50,603 nt of DNA from Minisyncoccota bacterium (GCA_023229825.1 JALNYN010000011.1:1-50603); one strand, 5' to 3'; shown: positions 15,123-24,678, counted from the stretch's first letter. Numbers and translations: made by a program. The notes: generated from the letters alone by a model not told the origin.

Positions 15123-16331
15123 TCAATATAACCGCACGGGCGGTTCTTTTACTTCGTTGAATACGGGCTCAAACGGTTCTACTTGTCTTCCGAAACAGAA
15201 ACCCATGCTCTCGAACAGCGCTACTTTTTGCTTGCTTACTTCACGGCGCAAAATGGCATCTTTAGTCTGCATGTATTTTACCTGTCTTTTGTTCACCCCG
15301 AGAATGGTGATTCCAGACAGTCCTTGCATGGTCGCATAGATCGCACCCGCTCCGATCTCCAGTCCGAAATTGATGTCGTAAGCCGACGTTTCTCCCGACC
15401 GAGCGATATACAGCGGGACCACATCGCGGATTTCCGGCACCTCATTCGCTCCCGGAACGAACATCCGCTGTTGTTTCATAAGATCTCTGATCTCGGCATC
15501 AGCCTTCATTATATCGTTCAGGCGCTTGGCAATGATTGCTCCCGCGCCGGTAGCACCGCCGCTTCCCAGATGTTTTTCCGTTTCTTTGAGTCCCTCCGCA
15601 ACTACTATGACGTAAGTGCCGGTATGGTTCTTTGAACGGGAAAATCTATCGAACAGGGTTTGTTTCATGTGTTGATACACGACCTTAAGATCGTAATCGA
15701 CTTCCGGAATAAGGATCGCGTCCGCTTGTGCAGCAACGCCGCCGCCAAGCGCGATATGTCCGGTCTTTGCGCCGAATACTTCAGTGATCAATATTCTTCC
15801 GTGAGATGATCCCGTGGTTTTGGCATCAGTGATCACTTTTGCGATCTTGTTGATAGCAGAATCGGCTCCGACAGAATAGGTCTGCAGGTCGAGGTCCATG
15901 GTTTTTGGAGCATGGACGCACCGTATGCTATGATCGACGTACCGGAGAACTTCTCGGCCTGAACCATCGCCTCCGCACACTATGAGCGCATCGATCGAAT
16001 GTTTCTCTAATCCTTTATGTACGCGTTCCCACGCATTCGGATGGTCGATCTTGTGGATCTTCACGCGCGTGTTTCCCGCTTCGGAACCGGCGCGGGTGAT
16101 ATCGATACTTTCCGCGAACGCGATGTCCGCGGGTACAATTTCATCGGTTTTATAGTCGATGAGATTATACATCCCCACGTTGCCGCTCGGGATCACTATA
16201 GGTTCGATGCCTTGATTAAGGCAAGTCATAATGGCGGCGTACAAAAAAGCATTGAGGCCGCCGCAGTCTCCGCCGCTCGTAATGAGAGCGATTCGGCGAA
16301 TGTTTGGGTCTTTCGAAAAATTTTGTTTCAT
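15123..16331 (-). CDS. 6-phosphofructokinase-like protein with mixed ATP/PPi signature
   Basis: 402 residues, longer than E. coli PfkA (320). The glycine-rich start ITSGGDCGGLN (residues 17-27), the GGDGS motif at 120-124 and PKTMDLD at 142-148 align with the PFK nucleotide and sugar sites. GGDGS is the ATP-type form, but Lys in PKT is typical of PPi-dependent enzymes, and the usual Asn of T-I-D-N-D is Leu here. The two catalytic Asp (146, 148) are kept. An AGGAG Shine-Dalgarno precedes the ATG. It probably phosphorylates fructose-6-phosphate, but the donor is uncertain; another sugar phosphate is possible. Confidence 0.75.
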   Translation of the reverse strand: MKQNFSKDPNIRRIALITSGGDCGGLNAFLYAAIMTCLNQGIEPIVIPSGNVGMYNLIDYKTDEIVPADIAFAESIDITRAGSEAGNTRVKIHKIDHPNAWERVHKGLEKHSIDALIVCGGDGSGREVLRYVDHSIRCVHAPKTMDLDLQTYSVGADSAINKIAKVITDAKTTGSSHGRILITEVFGAKTGHIALGGGVAAQADAILIPEVDYDLKVVYQHMKQTLFDRFSRSKNHTGTYVIVVAEGLKETEKHLGSGGATGAGAIIAKRLNDIMKADAEIRDLMKQQRMFVPGANEVPEIRDVVPLYIARSGETSAYDINFGLEIGAGAIYATMQGLSGITILGVNKRQVKYMQTKDAILRREVSKQKVALFESMGFCFGRQVEPFEPVFNEVKEPPVRLY

Positions 16332-16400
16332 TCAGCACTCCTGTTGGTTGAATTGAGAAAAACACTTCCAGTCCAATAGTGTCGCATTTATGTTCATTTG

Positions 16401-16697
16401 TCAATCATGATCGCGCCCGCTACTTCCCTCGAATTTTCGCAACAGTTTTATCCCGTCCTCATATTGATTGAACATGAACATTTTCGAAGACAGCGTTCTT
16501 TTTTTGGTCTTTATATCCATATCTTTGGTGCCACCGAGAACTTCCAGAAATTCATCCAGCGTAATACTGAATTCTCCGTTTTTGTACGCAGAAATGATGA
16601 AATCGCGGAAGTTTTCCATATCCTGCGGCAGAGCGATGGTGCTCCAAGTCGCGGAAGACGCGAATATTTCAAGAAATTTTTTTGTTTGAGGGGTCAT
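16401..16697 (-). CDS. Small protein of unknown function
   Basis: 98 residues from the chosen Met (MTPQTKKFLEIFASSATW). Mixed alpha-helical and charged, no membrane segment. The start is picked because TATACT lies 6 nt before it with ATGACA at 17-bp spacing, the leaderless arrangement used elsewhere; the 30 extra codons of the longer frame contain that promoter. No family recognised. Confidence 0.55.
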   Translation of the reverse strand: MTPQTKKFLEIFASSATWSTIALPQDMENFRDFIISAYKNGEFSITLDEFLEVLGGTKDMDIKTKKRTLSSKMFMFNQYEDGIKLLRKFEGSSGRDHD

Positions 16698-16816
16698 CTG
16701 GGCAGTATAGTAGATGTGTCTTCTTTTGTCATTAAGTGCGGGCCCGATCCGGCGGATGTTTTTATTTTTGCTGTTTTTGAACTCCATGAAATCATCATAA
16801 AGATAGATTCATATAT

Positions 16817-18058
16817 ATGAGAAGCGAGCGGTTGCAAGCCATTCCGCTTTCTTTTTCTGAAAAAATGAAAATAGCTTTTATTCACAACGATCAAAAACTG
16901 GCGACTGGCGCCAATCAGATCAACGATCTTATCTCGCGAAGCCTTTCGGATCGCGGGGTTTTTGTCCAGCACTATTATCCGACCATCGATCTGATCGACC
17001 CCGAAATGCGCTTTCGGGGAATTTCCAATATTTTGTTCTTTCATTCGCTTTTGGAGCAAAAAAAAGAGATCTTGAAAAATGATATCATTCAAGGAACGAC
17101 GTACACGCCGATCGCATTCCTTCCATTTTCCGTTCCGATCATTTGCCATTTCGGTTCGACCACTCAAGGTTTTCTCGACGCGACGCCTCAAACCAATAAG
17201 ATAGAACCGCAGATACGCGCGCTGTATGACCAAATGAAAGCGGACGGAATAATACAAAGTTTGAATATAAAAACAAAGCGGCCGCTCCTCGATATCGCAC
17301 ACATCGAACGCTACGTGGCGAGCAGGGCAAACATGAATGTCGCGACGTCGCGCGGCGTTGCGCACGAGCTCGAATTGCAGGGTATCGAAGCGTCGAAGAT
17401 ACAGGTTATTCACAACGCGATCGAAGACTATTGGTTTGGAGATGCGGTATCGAAAACGCCGGCGGAAAACCCGAGACTGGTATTTCTCGGTCGCATCGGA
17501 GGAAATCCATTTGATTTTAAGCTCAAAGGGTTGGGGCGGGTGCTAACGGTGATCGATGCTTTTCCCGATATGGAAAAAATGATGATCGTCATGACGACGA
17601 ATAAAAAAATAGGGTATTGGATGCTGTCGAGATACAGCGGACTGCATGTGTATCCGAACGTGATCAAAGAAAAGATCCCCGCTTTGCTAGAAAACTCTTT
17701 CGGCGATATACAATTAAATGCTTCCCGTTACGAAGGATTTTCTTTGAGTTTGATCGAAGGGATGGCTATGGGTATGATCCCCGTGACTTTTCCGTGCGGA
17801 GTTGCCCCGGAGATCATTGTGAGCGGCGAGAACGGATATCTTGTGCAGACTATCGAAGAAATGATAAAGATAACGAGAACGATATCAAAGGATCCCAAAC
17901 TGAGAAAAACCCTCGCCGCAAACGCACGCAAGACAGCCCGTCAATTCACTGCCGAAAAAATGGCCGATGAATTTATCGAAGTTTATGAAAAAGTACTCGC
18001 GGAGGCCGAACCGAAGAATGCGGAAGATGCAAAAAGTATTATGATCGGAACCAGCTGA
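16817..18058 (+). CDS. GT4-type glycosyltransferase
   Basis: 413 residues (397 if the internal Met at 16865, MKIAFIHNDQ, is used). Two Rossmann halves are seen. The C-terminal half begins RLVFLGRIGGNPFDFK and has the GT4 nucleotide-sugar signature NASRYEGFSLSLIEGMAMG, with Glu in E-G-x-x-L-x-x-I-E. It would transfer a sugar from an activated donor to a glycan or lipid acceptor. The 3' end overlaps the convergent patatin gene by 20 bp. Confidence 0.85.
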   Translation: MRSERLQAIPLSFSEKMKIAFIHNDQKLATGANQINDLISRSLSDRGVFVQHYYPTIDLIDPEMRFRGISNILFFHSLLEQKKEILKNDIIQGTTYTPIAFLPFSVPIICHFGSTTQGFLDATPQTNKIEPQIRALYDQMKADGIIQSLNIKTKRPLLDIAHIERYVASRANMNVATSRGVAHELELQGIEASKIQVIHNAIEDYWFGDAVSKTPAENPRLVFLGRIGGNPFDFKLKGLGRVLTVIDAFPDMEKMMIVMTTNKKIGYWMLSRYSGLHVYPNVIKEKIPALLENSFGDIQLNASRYEGFSLSLIEGMAMGMIPVTFPCGVAPEIIVSGENGYLVQTIEEMIKITRTISKDPKLRKTLAANARKTARQFTAEKMADEFIEVYEKVLAEAEPKNAEDAKSIMIGTS

Positions 18059-18875
18059 TGATCTTTTTAAGACTCCATCCGCCGCGCTTTTCCGCGATGA
18101 GCTCTCTTAGTTTTGGCAAAATATCTTCTGCCGCCTTTTCTCCGATAGCGATCTTGTCTTTTCCATTCACGAAATCATACCACGAAGATTGTCCGGCATT
18201 TATATCTATGACAAGATCGGCATTTCTCACATTGAACTGCGCCAGATGGTGTTGGAGGATATTTAAAGAATTATCGGCTATGTTGTACCAGCCCGGTTTC
18301 CAATCCTCGTCGCAGTAGTGTTTATTTAAATTTACCGCGATAACGATATCAGCGCCCATATTTCTCACGATCTCAACAGGAACAGGCGCGGATAATCCGC
18401 CGTCGGCAAGCAGTTTGTCGAATGTTTCCACCGGTTTGAATACGAGAGGGATGGAAATGCTGGCTCTGATCGCCGATGCCATATCTCCGGTATTCATGCT
18501 TACTATCTCTCCGTTTTTAAGGTCTGTCGCCACTGCGGTAAAAGGTATCCGGCATTCCTCGAATGTCTTGCTGCCGATCTGTTCATTGATGAAAGTTTTG
18601 ACTTTTTCTCCGCCGATCAAACTCTGAGTTAAGCGCGGATCAAGGAAAGAAAATACTTTGCGCCAGTTGGTTTCGAGCGAAAGTCGCTCTATTTCTTTAA
18701 TATCCAATCCCGCCGCAAAAAAACCGCCGACGAGCGCGCCGATGCTCGTGCCCGCAATATAATCGATAGGGATATGGTTTTCTTCCAGAATTTTAATGAC
18801 TCCGATATGCGCGATCCCCCGTGCCCCGCCGCTCCCAAGCGCCAGCCCGATCTTCGGCCGTTTTGATTTTGTCAT
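18039..18875 (-). CDS. Patatin-like phospholipase
   Basis: 278 residues. All family markers are present: the oxyanion loop GSGGARG (residues 14-20), nucleophile GTSIG about 30 residues later, and the Asp of the Ser-Asp dyad in LADGGLSAPVP. The family hydrolyses acyl lipids (RssA/YlbK-like members are cytoplasmic or membrane-associated). The start at 18875 lies 6 nt after TATAAT. The stop lies inside the 3' end of the opposite glycosyltransferase gene. Confidence 0.92.
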   Translation of the reverse strand: MTKSKRPKIGLALGSGGARGIAHIGVIKILEENHIPIDYIAGTSIGALVGGFFAAGLDIKEIERLSLETNWRKVFSFLDPRLTQSLIGGEKVKTFINEQIGSKTFEECRIPFTAVATDLKNGEIVSMNTGDMASAIRASISIPLVFKPVETFDKLLADGGLSAPVPVEIVRNMGADIVIAVNLNKHYCDEDWKPGWYNIADNSLNILQHHLAQFNVRNADLVIDINAGQSSWYDFVNGKDKIAIGEKAAEDILPKLRELIAEKRGGWSLKKIISWFRS

Positions 18876-18936
18876 GCGAATATTATAACACAACTTGTGG
18901 ATTCTTGATGAATTGAGCAAGTTCGCGCCTGATAAT

Positions 18937-18965
18937 TTGACTAAGCATACATTTTATGATATTCT
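18937..18965 (+). promoter_or_regulatory. Promoter of the small membrane protein gene
   Basis: TTGACT at 18937-18942, 17-bp spacer, TATTCT at 18960-18965 preceded by TGA (extended -10). Confidence 0.75.
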
Positions 18966-19004
18966 TTTGCGAGATCATATTCGGTCTGTTGTTTGGAGGT
19001 TTTT

Positions 19005-19352
19005 ATGTGGTTTTATATTGGGATAGGCTTTATGGTTCTTTGGCTTGCGATCGGTTATTATGTTACCGGAGCTCATGTTGCTTACTCGGCTGCGATAGCG
19101 CGCTATAAACGCAAAAAACTCGATCTCGGTTCGCCCGCAGAAGCGCTGTTTTTTGGATTTCTCACGGTAACGGTTCTTTGGCCTTTGATCTTATATTGTT
19201 TCCGTACTGGATATCTTATTCCGGACGATGGCACAAAAAATGATGATCAATTTTTCGAAGACTGCAAAGATTGTCTAAAAAAAGTCAGATCATCGTTTCT
19301 GGATCCAAAAAAGGTAGATTTTTTATGGCCATGGACGATCATTAAGACATAG
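19005..19352 (+). CDS. Small membrane protein
   Basis: 115 residues. Two hydrophobic segments are seen: FYIGIGFMVLWLAIGYYV at the N-terminus, and ALFFGFLTVTVLWPLILYCF near residue 55. A short polar C-terminal tail contains CKDC. Translation starts at the ATG 5 nt after a GGAGG Shine-Dalgarno; an upstream TTG is unlikely. It is a single gene with its own promoter and terminator. Function unknown. Confidence 0.65.
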   Translation: MWFYIGIGFMVLWLAIGYYVTGAHVAYSAAIARYKRKKLDLGSPAEALFFGFLTVTVLWPLILYCFRTGYLIPDDGTKNDDQFFEDCKDCLKKVRSSFLDPKKVDFLWPWTIIKT

Positions 19353-19364
19353 TACAAAATGAGC

Positions 19365-19390
19365 AAGCCGCACGATCGTGCGGCTTTTTT
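19365..19390 (+). terminator. Intrinsic terminator
   Basis: AAGCCGCACGATCGTGCGGCTT perfect stem with T run. Confidence 0.9.
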
Positions 19391-19417
19391 GCGATAAAAA
19401 ATTGAAGGATGTTTCTT

Positions 19418-19981
19418 TTATAACTGCGTCAAGGAGATCGTTATAAAAATACCGATACTGTTCAGTAAAAATGAAAGCAAAAAGAATTGCCAGCGTTTTA
19501 TCTTGCTGAGCCCGAGCAATGCGAGTCCTGTTTCGTCGGGGAGCGGCGATGCGATGATGATGGCGCCAAGCACCATCGATAAGCGGCCGAAGTGCGGCGT
19601 TTCGAAAAGCTTTTGAAGACGTTCACCGGTCAGTCTCCGAAAGACCGGTCTGATCTCTTCAAATACTCCGTCTTTTAAAAAGCTAAAAATTAAGAAATCT
19701 CCGGTAACCGCGCCGAGACCAGCCATCAAGGCTACCGCCCAAATATCCATTTGAGCTGCGAGATAAAAGATCACTACGGCAGCAGGAGCCACGGTAAACG
19801 TTGAAACAAAGAATATCCCCGCAAGAAATGCGCCAAAATAACCGAGCGATCCTATTTTAGCGATCGCCATAACCACCAGCGGATGATCGAGAAAGTAAAA
19901 GAAAAGTGCGAGGCCTATGATCAAGCCGACAGTGTTTTTAAACTTCCAATTACGATATTTTTCCCACAGAGATCGAAACAT
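19418..19981 (-). CDS. DedA/VTT-like membrane protein
   Basis: 187 residues with four to five membrane segments. The polar motif GAVTGDFLIFSFLKDG and the later re-entrant-like ASPLPDETGLALLGLSK resemble the VTT (SNARE-associated/DedA) fold, implicated in lipid scrambling or flipping. It starts 6 bp after the glycosyltransferase stop and is the third gene of the otsA-GT4 operon. Confidence 0.65.
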   Translation of the reverse strand: MFRSLWEKYRNWKFKNTVGLIIGLALFFYFLDHPLVVMAIAKIGSLGYFGAFLAGIFFVSTFTVAPAAVVIFYLAAQMDIWAVALMAGLGAVTGDFLIFSFLKDGVFEEIRPVFRRLTGERLQKLFETPHFGRLSMVLGAIIIASPLPDETGLALLGLSKIKRWQFFLLSFLLNSIGIFITISLTQL

Positions 19982-19986
19982 ATATT

Positions 19987-21141
19987 TTATTTTAATTTTT
20001 CAGCTTTCGTTAAAACGGCTACTATCTTTTTTGAAAGGCGGAATGGGTCTAATTCCATACGAAGGTCCTCAATTTCTTTTCGTGAAATGCCTCTCTGTAT
20101 TATAGCAGGAATTTTCTCGTGTATCGCTGAAACGTCTGAAAAATCGGAGATCATTCTTTCCAGGCCGCACTTCAAAAATACTTCCGAGATACCTTGGAGC
20201 GGCGAGACCAGCGCAGGAGTACCGCCCGCAACGGCTTCGGCGGGAACATAGCCGAACGTTTCAAAGAACGAAGGATTTATGACCACGTCCATTTCTTGAT
20301 AAAATGCGATCATCTCAGCCATCGTTTTTGGCGGCAAAAACTCAGTGAATTGATCTTGAAAAAGTTTTGATTTTTCAGCGACGAGATCTGAGACGACTTT
20401 TATTTGATACGGGTTTGGTGCGGTCCTGTTGTATTTAATAAAATCTAAAATAAAATCCGTGTTCTTGACTTCTTCCCATCGCAATGCGAATCCGACCGTT
20501 TTTTGTATGTTAGTTCTCGGTTTTTTCGGGACAAAGAACGCTTCGTCTAAAGAATTGTATATGACATGGAACTTGTCCGGATTCGCTCGGCCGGAAAACA
20601 CCGTTCCTTTCAACGCGGCGATCGATGGAAAAATATAATCCGCATTCTCGGAATAAAAATCTTTCTCCATTTCTTTAAGCAAAGAAAGAATCGGTTCGGA
20701 CACCCCCTTCGCCTCTTGAACGATCGAACCGTGAACATACACCACATATGGTATGTTTTTCTGTCTTGCCGCCTGTAATAATGCCCATGGTCTATAATAA
20801 GTCCCGTTTATGAGAATGACATCGGGTTTTGATCTTTCTAAACACTCCAGATAAAAATCAACCAGTTCGACAAGATTATTTTTCAGTTCTGCGAGCGAGC
20901 CGGATCGTTTAAGCATCTCAGGATAATAGTCGCGAGAAAGGACTAAATGATCGGCCTTGAATCCATGGAGTGTTTCCTTACCTCTCCTTCGATCCGATAT
21001 GTCCATTCCAATACCGCTTGATGCGACAGCAAAGTGAAAGGAAACGGTCGGGTCGGTTTTAAGGACAGACTCAACAAAAGTGTTCATCATTCGCACGATC
21101 CCTCCGACCGCTTTATCTTGAGCATTCACCAGAATTTTCAT
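19987..21141 (-). CDS. GT4-type glycosyltransferase
   Basis: 384 residues. The N-terminal Rossmann half begins MKILVNAQDKAVGGIVRMMN (acceptor loop with Gly-Gly). The C-terminal half has VVINPSFFETFGYVPAEAVA with E-x-x-x-x-x-E geometry of GT4 and GTPALVSPLQG for nucleotide-sugar binding. It lies 4 bp downstream of the sensor-OtsA gene, so it probably acts in the same glycan or trehalose-linked pathway. Substrate unknown. Confidence 0.85.
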   Translation of the reverse strand: MKILVNAQDKAVGGIVRMMNTFVESVLKTDPTVSFHFAVASSGIGMDISDRRRGKETLHGFKADHLVLSRDYYPEMLKRSGSLAELKNNLVELVDFYLECLERSKPDVILINGTYYRPWALLQAARQKNIPYVVYVHGSIVQEAKGVSEPILSLLKEMEKDFYSENADYIFPSIAALKGTVFSGRANPDKFHVIYNSLDEAFFVPKKPRTNIQKTVGFALRWEEVKNTDFILDFIKYNRTAPNPYQIKVVSDLVAEKSKLFQDQFTEFLPPKTMAEMIAFYQEMDVVINPSFFETFGYVPAEAVAGGTPALVSPLQGISEVFLKCGLERMISDFSDVSAIHEKIPAIIQRGISRKEIEDLRMELDPFRLSKKIVAVLTKAEKLK

Positions 21142-21145
21142 AAAA

Positions 21146-23362
21146 TTATTTACTGAACAGCGAGTCGAAAATATCCGCCGCCCATCGGAAAATATTATAT
21201 TGTACGATCTTGTTTCTCATGGCTTCCAATCGAGCCTTTCTCTCTGAATGTTCCATCGTAAACGCCTGATTCAACGCGTTGACGATGTCGCCGGCCGAAT
21301 AAGGATTGATTTTGAGAGCAGAATGAAGTTCTCTGGCAGCTCCGGTAAATTCGCTCAAGATCAGAACGCCCTTATCTTTATGCTGCGCGACATACTCTTT
21401 TGCTACCAAATTCATTCCGTCGTGAAGCGAGGTGACCAAGCATACCTCCGCTTTGCGGTATAAATATACGAGGTCTTCCTGTTTTACTTGTTTGTGCAGG
21501 AACAAGATGGGTTTCCATGTATTCGTTTGGAGTTTGTTGTTTATACGCTCCACCTCCGACAACACCTGCTTCGCATATTGCTGATATTTTGGCACAGCCT
21601 CGCGGCTTGGGGCGGCAACCTGAACGAATACGGAATTTTTTTTAAATTCCGGATATGTGTCGTAAAACTGCTCGATCCCTTTCAGTCTTTCAATAAGTCC
21701 TTTAGTGTAATCCATTCGGTCCACACCCAAGATCACGCGCAGATCATCAATATCCTCGCCGACGATCGTTTTTACTTTATCGGGATCATGAAGAGTCGCA
21801 GAATGAAGATTTGTGAACGGGATCGATATCGGAAAGTGTTTAACGAGCGTTTCTTTTCCATTAAAATAAACGGCCGAATTCTCCGTATCAATTTTCGCTT
21901 CAAGCTCCTTCTTGACCGTATCCGTAAAGTTGTTGCAAAAATGATGGACGTGGAAACAAAGTACGTCCGCGGATAACAAACCCTCCAATATTTCTTTTTT
22001 CCATGGGAGGATGCTGAATTGTTCGGCCGACGGCCACGGATGATGCCAAAACAAGATTATGTCCGCATCGGGACGCTTTTCCTTGATAAGCTTCGGCAGG
22101 ATCGTGAAATGCAGATCATGGATAAAAATTATCGGATTTTTTTCATACTCGATCTCATCTAAAACGGCGGAAGCGAATTTCTCGTTTACCGTTTTGTAAT
22201 GCTCCCAATCGGAATTTCTAAAGATCGGCCGGTTATGTGTCATGAGGCATAACGGATAAAGGGCTTCGTTTGAAAATCCGACATAATGCCCCTTCACTTC
22301 ATCCGGGGTCAGCCACACCCTTTTCAGGAAGTAAGCGGGTTCTTCTGGGGGAACGAAAATTTTATCGCTTTGATCAACGACCGCGCGATCCTTGTTTCCC
22401 GCTCCGTGTGCAACCCATGTTCCGCCGCAAGCTTTCATCATTTCGTCCAAAGAAGAAATGAGCCCGTGCGCCGGCTGGAAAACTTTGGTCTTTCCACCGA
22501 CTTCGTTATGAACATAGGGTTCTCGGTTTGAAACGTTGACCACTTTTCGCCCCTCCAATCTGCTCGAAAAGAATCTCTGAAGCCGGGAAAAAGTCCATGT
22601 GGAATCGATTATTTTGTATCGAAGATCTGCTTCCTCTCTGGCACTTTGTCTTGCCCGCAAAAAACTTTGTACTGTTATGGCAACCTCTTTATTTAATTCG
22701 TCTGAAAACGGAAAAATGTCATTTGGGAGGTCTATCGGAGAATCGACGCTTTTTCTGATCTTTTTTAGCAAATCAACGGCTAATGCGGAAGACCTGATCA
22801 CATAAAGATAGAACATCAAGTACGCAAAGCTGAACAATCCGGCGATCAAAATGAAAAAGGTGAGGATCCTGTCTCTCCACGCCCTGAATGCGTATCCCTC
22901 GATATGCCTTGTATCTTGCGTTATCGACAAATATCCGATAATATCCCCATCGGTTTTATCGGGCATAGAATAATAGAATCTCGCGTATCCCTTTTTAAAT
23001 TCAGCAAAAGGAAATTCACTCGCTCGAGTGATCACTGATCCGTCGGTTGGGGCCGCAATGCCCGCATCAAGCGAAGAATCCCGCTTGTAATAGATCAATG
23101 TTCCGCTATTGTCATAGTAAGCTGTGTCGACGATCTTTTCGTATCGCGATATTTTTTCAAGGGCCTGCTCGAAATATCCGGGATCGGTATCTTTTTCAAA
23201 AAATTTATCAATGATCGTTTCTGCCTGTATGTTCGATCGGTAGAACAGATCGTTATATAAATTCGTTTTTTCTTTTTGTATTCGGGAAAACGCATAAAAA
23301 TAAAAAATACATCCCAAGAAAACAACGATTAGCAGCGAAAATATGAGCGCGCGTTTTTTCAT
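21146..23362 (-). CDS. otsA: Trehalose-6-phosphate synthase (GT20) fused to membrane sensor domain
   Basis: 738 residues; typical OtsA has about 470. Residues about 5-25 and 167-189 are membrane helices that bracket a roughly 140-residue extracytoplasmic region built like a Cache/PAS-type sensor. A HAMP-like linker follows. The GT20 domain starts near residue 272 (VVNVSNREPY) and carries the sugar-binding HGLISSLDE, VDRMDYTKGL and the nucleotide-sugar site SLHDGMNLVAKEYVA and SEFTGAARELHSAL. It should make trehalose-6-phosphate from UDP-glucose and glucose-6-phosphate under control of an outside signal. No otsB phosphatase lies nearby. Confidence 0.85.
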   Translation of the reverse strand: MKKRALIFSLLIVVFLGCIFYFYAFSRIQKEKTNLYNDLFYRSNIQAETIIDKFFEKDTDPGYFEQALEKISRYEKIVDTAYYDNSGTLIYYKRDSSLDAGIAAPTDGSVITRASEFPFAEFKKGYARFYYSMPDKTDGDIIGYLSITQDTRHIEGYAFRAWRDRILTFFILIAGLFSFAYLMFYLYVIRSSALAVDLLKKIRKSVDSPIDLPNDIFPFSDELNKEVAITVQSFLRARQSAREEADLRYKIIDSTWTFSRLQRFFSSRLEGRKVVNVSNREPYVHNEVGGKTKVFQPAHGLISSLDEMMKACGGTWVAHGAGNKDRAVVDQSDKIFVPPEEPAYFLKRVWLTPDEVKGHYVGFSNEALYPLCLMTHNRPIFRNSDWEHYKTVNEKFASAVLDEIEYEKNPIIFIHDLHFTILPKLIKEKRPDADIILFWHHPWPSAEQFSILPWKKEILEGLLSADVLCFHVHHFCNNFTDTVKKELEAKIDTENSAVYFNGKETLVKHFPISIPFTNLHSATLHDPDKVKTIVGEDIDDLRVILGVDRMDYTKGLIERLKGIEQFYDTYPEFKKNSVFVQVAAPSREAVPKYQQYAKQVLSEVERINNKLQTNTWKPILFLHKQVKQEDLVYLYRKAEVCLVTSLHDGMNLVAKEYVAQHKDKGVLILSEFTGAARELHSALKINPYSAGDIVNALNQAFTMEHSERKARLEAMRNKIVQYNIFRWAADIFDSLFSK

Positions 23363-23492
23363 AAGCAAAAATTTCAATAAACGAAACAATCTTTTTGTAC
23401 GTCTATTTTCATTTGATCGTAACACGTTTTTACCGAATCGTAAAATTTTTTAGCCATCGTCCGACACATCTCCTTGACAGATCGGAAATGCC

Positions 23493-24611
23493 TCACCGCA
23501 CAGCTTGATACCGCGGACGTGTTCCTTCTTTTGCAAGTACGATCTGCCATACGTGATTGTCGCGTATGCGAAAGGTTGCAGCCGATGCAAGGAGGTAGTA
23601 TTGCCACATGCGGTAAAAACGATCGTCGTAGTGAGTGGAAAGATCGCTCCACGCAGATTCAACATTTTTTGACCATGCTAGGAGCGTCGGCTCATAGTCT
23701 GGTCCAAAATTATGTACATCTTCCATAAAAAAGAGCCCTTCTTGCGCCCGCGCGATCTGTGCCATCGAAGGCAACATTGAGTTCGGAAATATGTACTTGA
23801 CCATCCAGGGGTCGGTCGTCACGGTCGAGACATTGGTCCCGATCGTATGTAAAAGTGAATATCCGCCGTCCTTGAGATGATCATGCGTTACCTGCATGTA
23901 CGTGCGGTAGTTCTTGTACCCTACATGCTCGAACATGCCGATCGATACGATATGATCGTACAGCCCTTTGATCTCGCGATAATCCTGTATCAAGATATTC
24001 ACCGGGAGCCCCTCACACATTTGTTTTGCGAGCGCCGCTTGTTCGACCGAAACGGTGATGCCGGTCACCTGCACGCCGTATGTTTCTGCCGCATACTTGG
24101 CAAAACCGCCCCACCCGCACCCGATATCGAGCACCTGCTGTCCCGGTTTGAGATCGAGCTTGCGACACACGAGGTCAAGCTTGGCGACTTGCGCATCGGC
24201 GAGCGTTTTGGCATGTTGCCAATATCCGCACGAATACACCATCCTCGGATCGAGCATATCGCGATAAAGATCGTTTCCCAGATCGTAGTGAACTCGGGCA
24301 ACTTCGGCACTCTTTGCGCGGGTCTGAGGGTTGAATACGATCTGGCTAAGGACAAAAAGTATCGAACGCCAATCACCCTTGATCTCAACGTCGAGGCGCG
24401 CACGAAGTAAATGTTCGATGAACTGATCAACGCGCGGCGCATCCCACCACCCATCCATGTACGCCTCACCTAACCCGATCGACCCCTGTCCCAGCACTCG
24501 TGCAAATAGACGGTTATCATGAACCTGGATATCCCAAGGGCGCGTCCCGCCGACTTGTATGTCTGCACGGGAGAGAAGCCTCTCGACGAATTCATGGCTT
24601 GATCGCGTCAT
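23493..24611 (-). CDS. cfa: Cyclopropane-fatty-acyl-phospholipid synthase
   Basis: 372 residues from the ATG (a GTG 27 bases upstream is an alternative). The SAM site VLDIGCGWGGFAKYAAE, the following GITVSVEQAALAK, the family motif SIGMFEHVGYKNYRTY and the C-terminal FYRMWQYYLLASAATFR all match Cfa. The enzyme adds a methylene group from SAM across lipid double bonds. Local base and codon use looks more GC-rich than its neighbours, suggesting recent acquisition. It follows the DUF1428 gene after a 67-bp gap. Confidence 0.93.
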   Translation of the reverse strand: MTRSSHEFVERLLSRADIQVGGTRPWDIQVHDNRLFARVLGQGSIGLGEAYMDGWWDAPRVDQFIEHLLRARLDVEIKGDWRSILFVLSQIVFNPQTRAKSAEVARVHYDLGNDLYRDMLDPRMVYSCGYWQHAKTLADAQVAKLDLVCRKLDLKPGQQVLDIGCGWGGFAKYAAETYGVQVTGITVSVEQAALAKQMCEGLPVNILIQDYREIKGLYDHIVSIGMFEHVGYKNYRTYMQVTHDHLKDGGYSLLHTIGTNVSTVTTDPWMVKYIFPNSMLPSMAQIARAQEGLFFMEDVHNFGPDYEPTLLAWSKNVESAWSDLSTHYDDRFYRMWQYYLLASAATFRIRDNHVWQIVLAKEGTRPRYQAVR

Positions 24612-24678
24612 AAAAAAAGGATGTTTACGGCTCCTCACTGAAGGTCTGCTGGGACCGGATTTCGCTCTAAGCTTTCTT

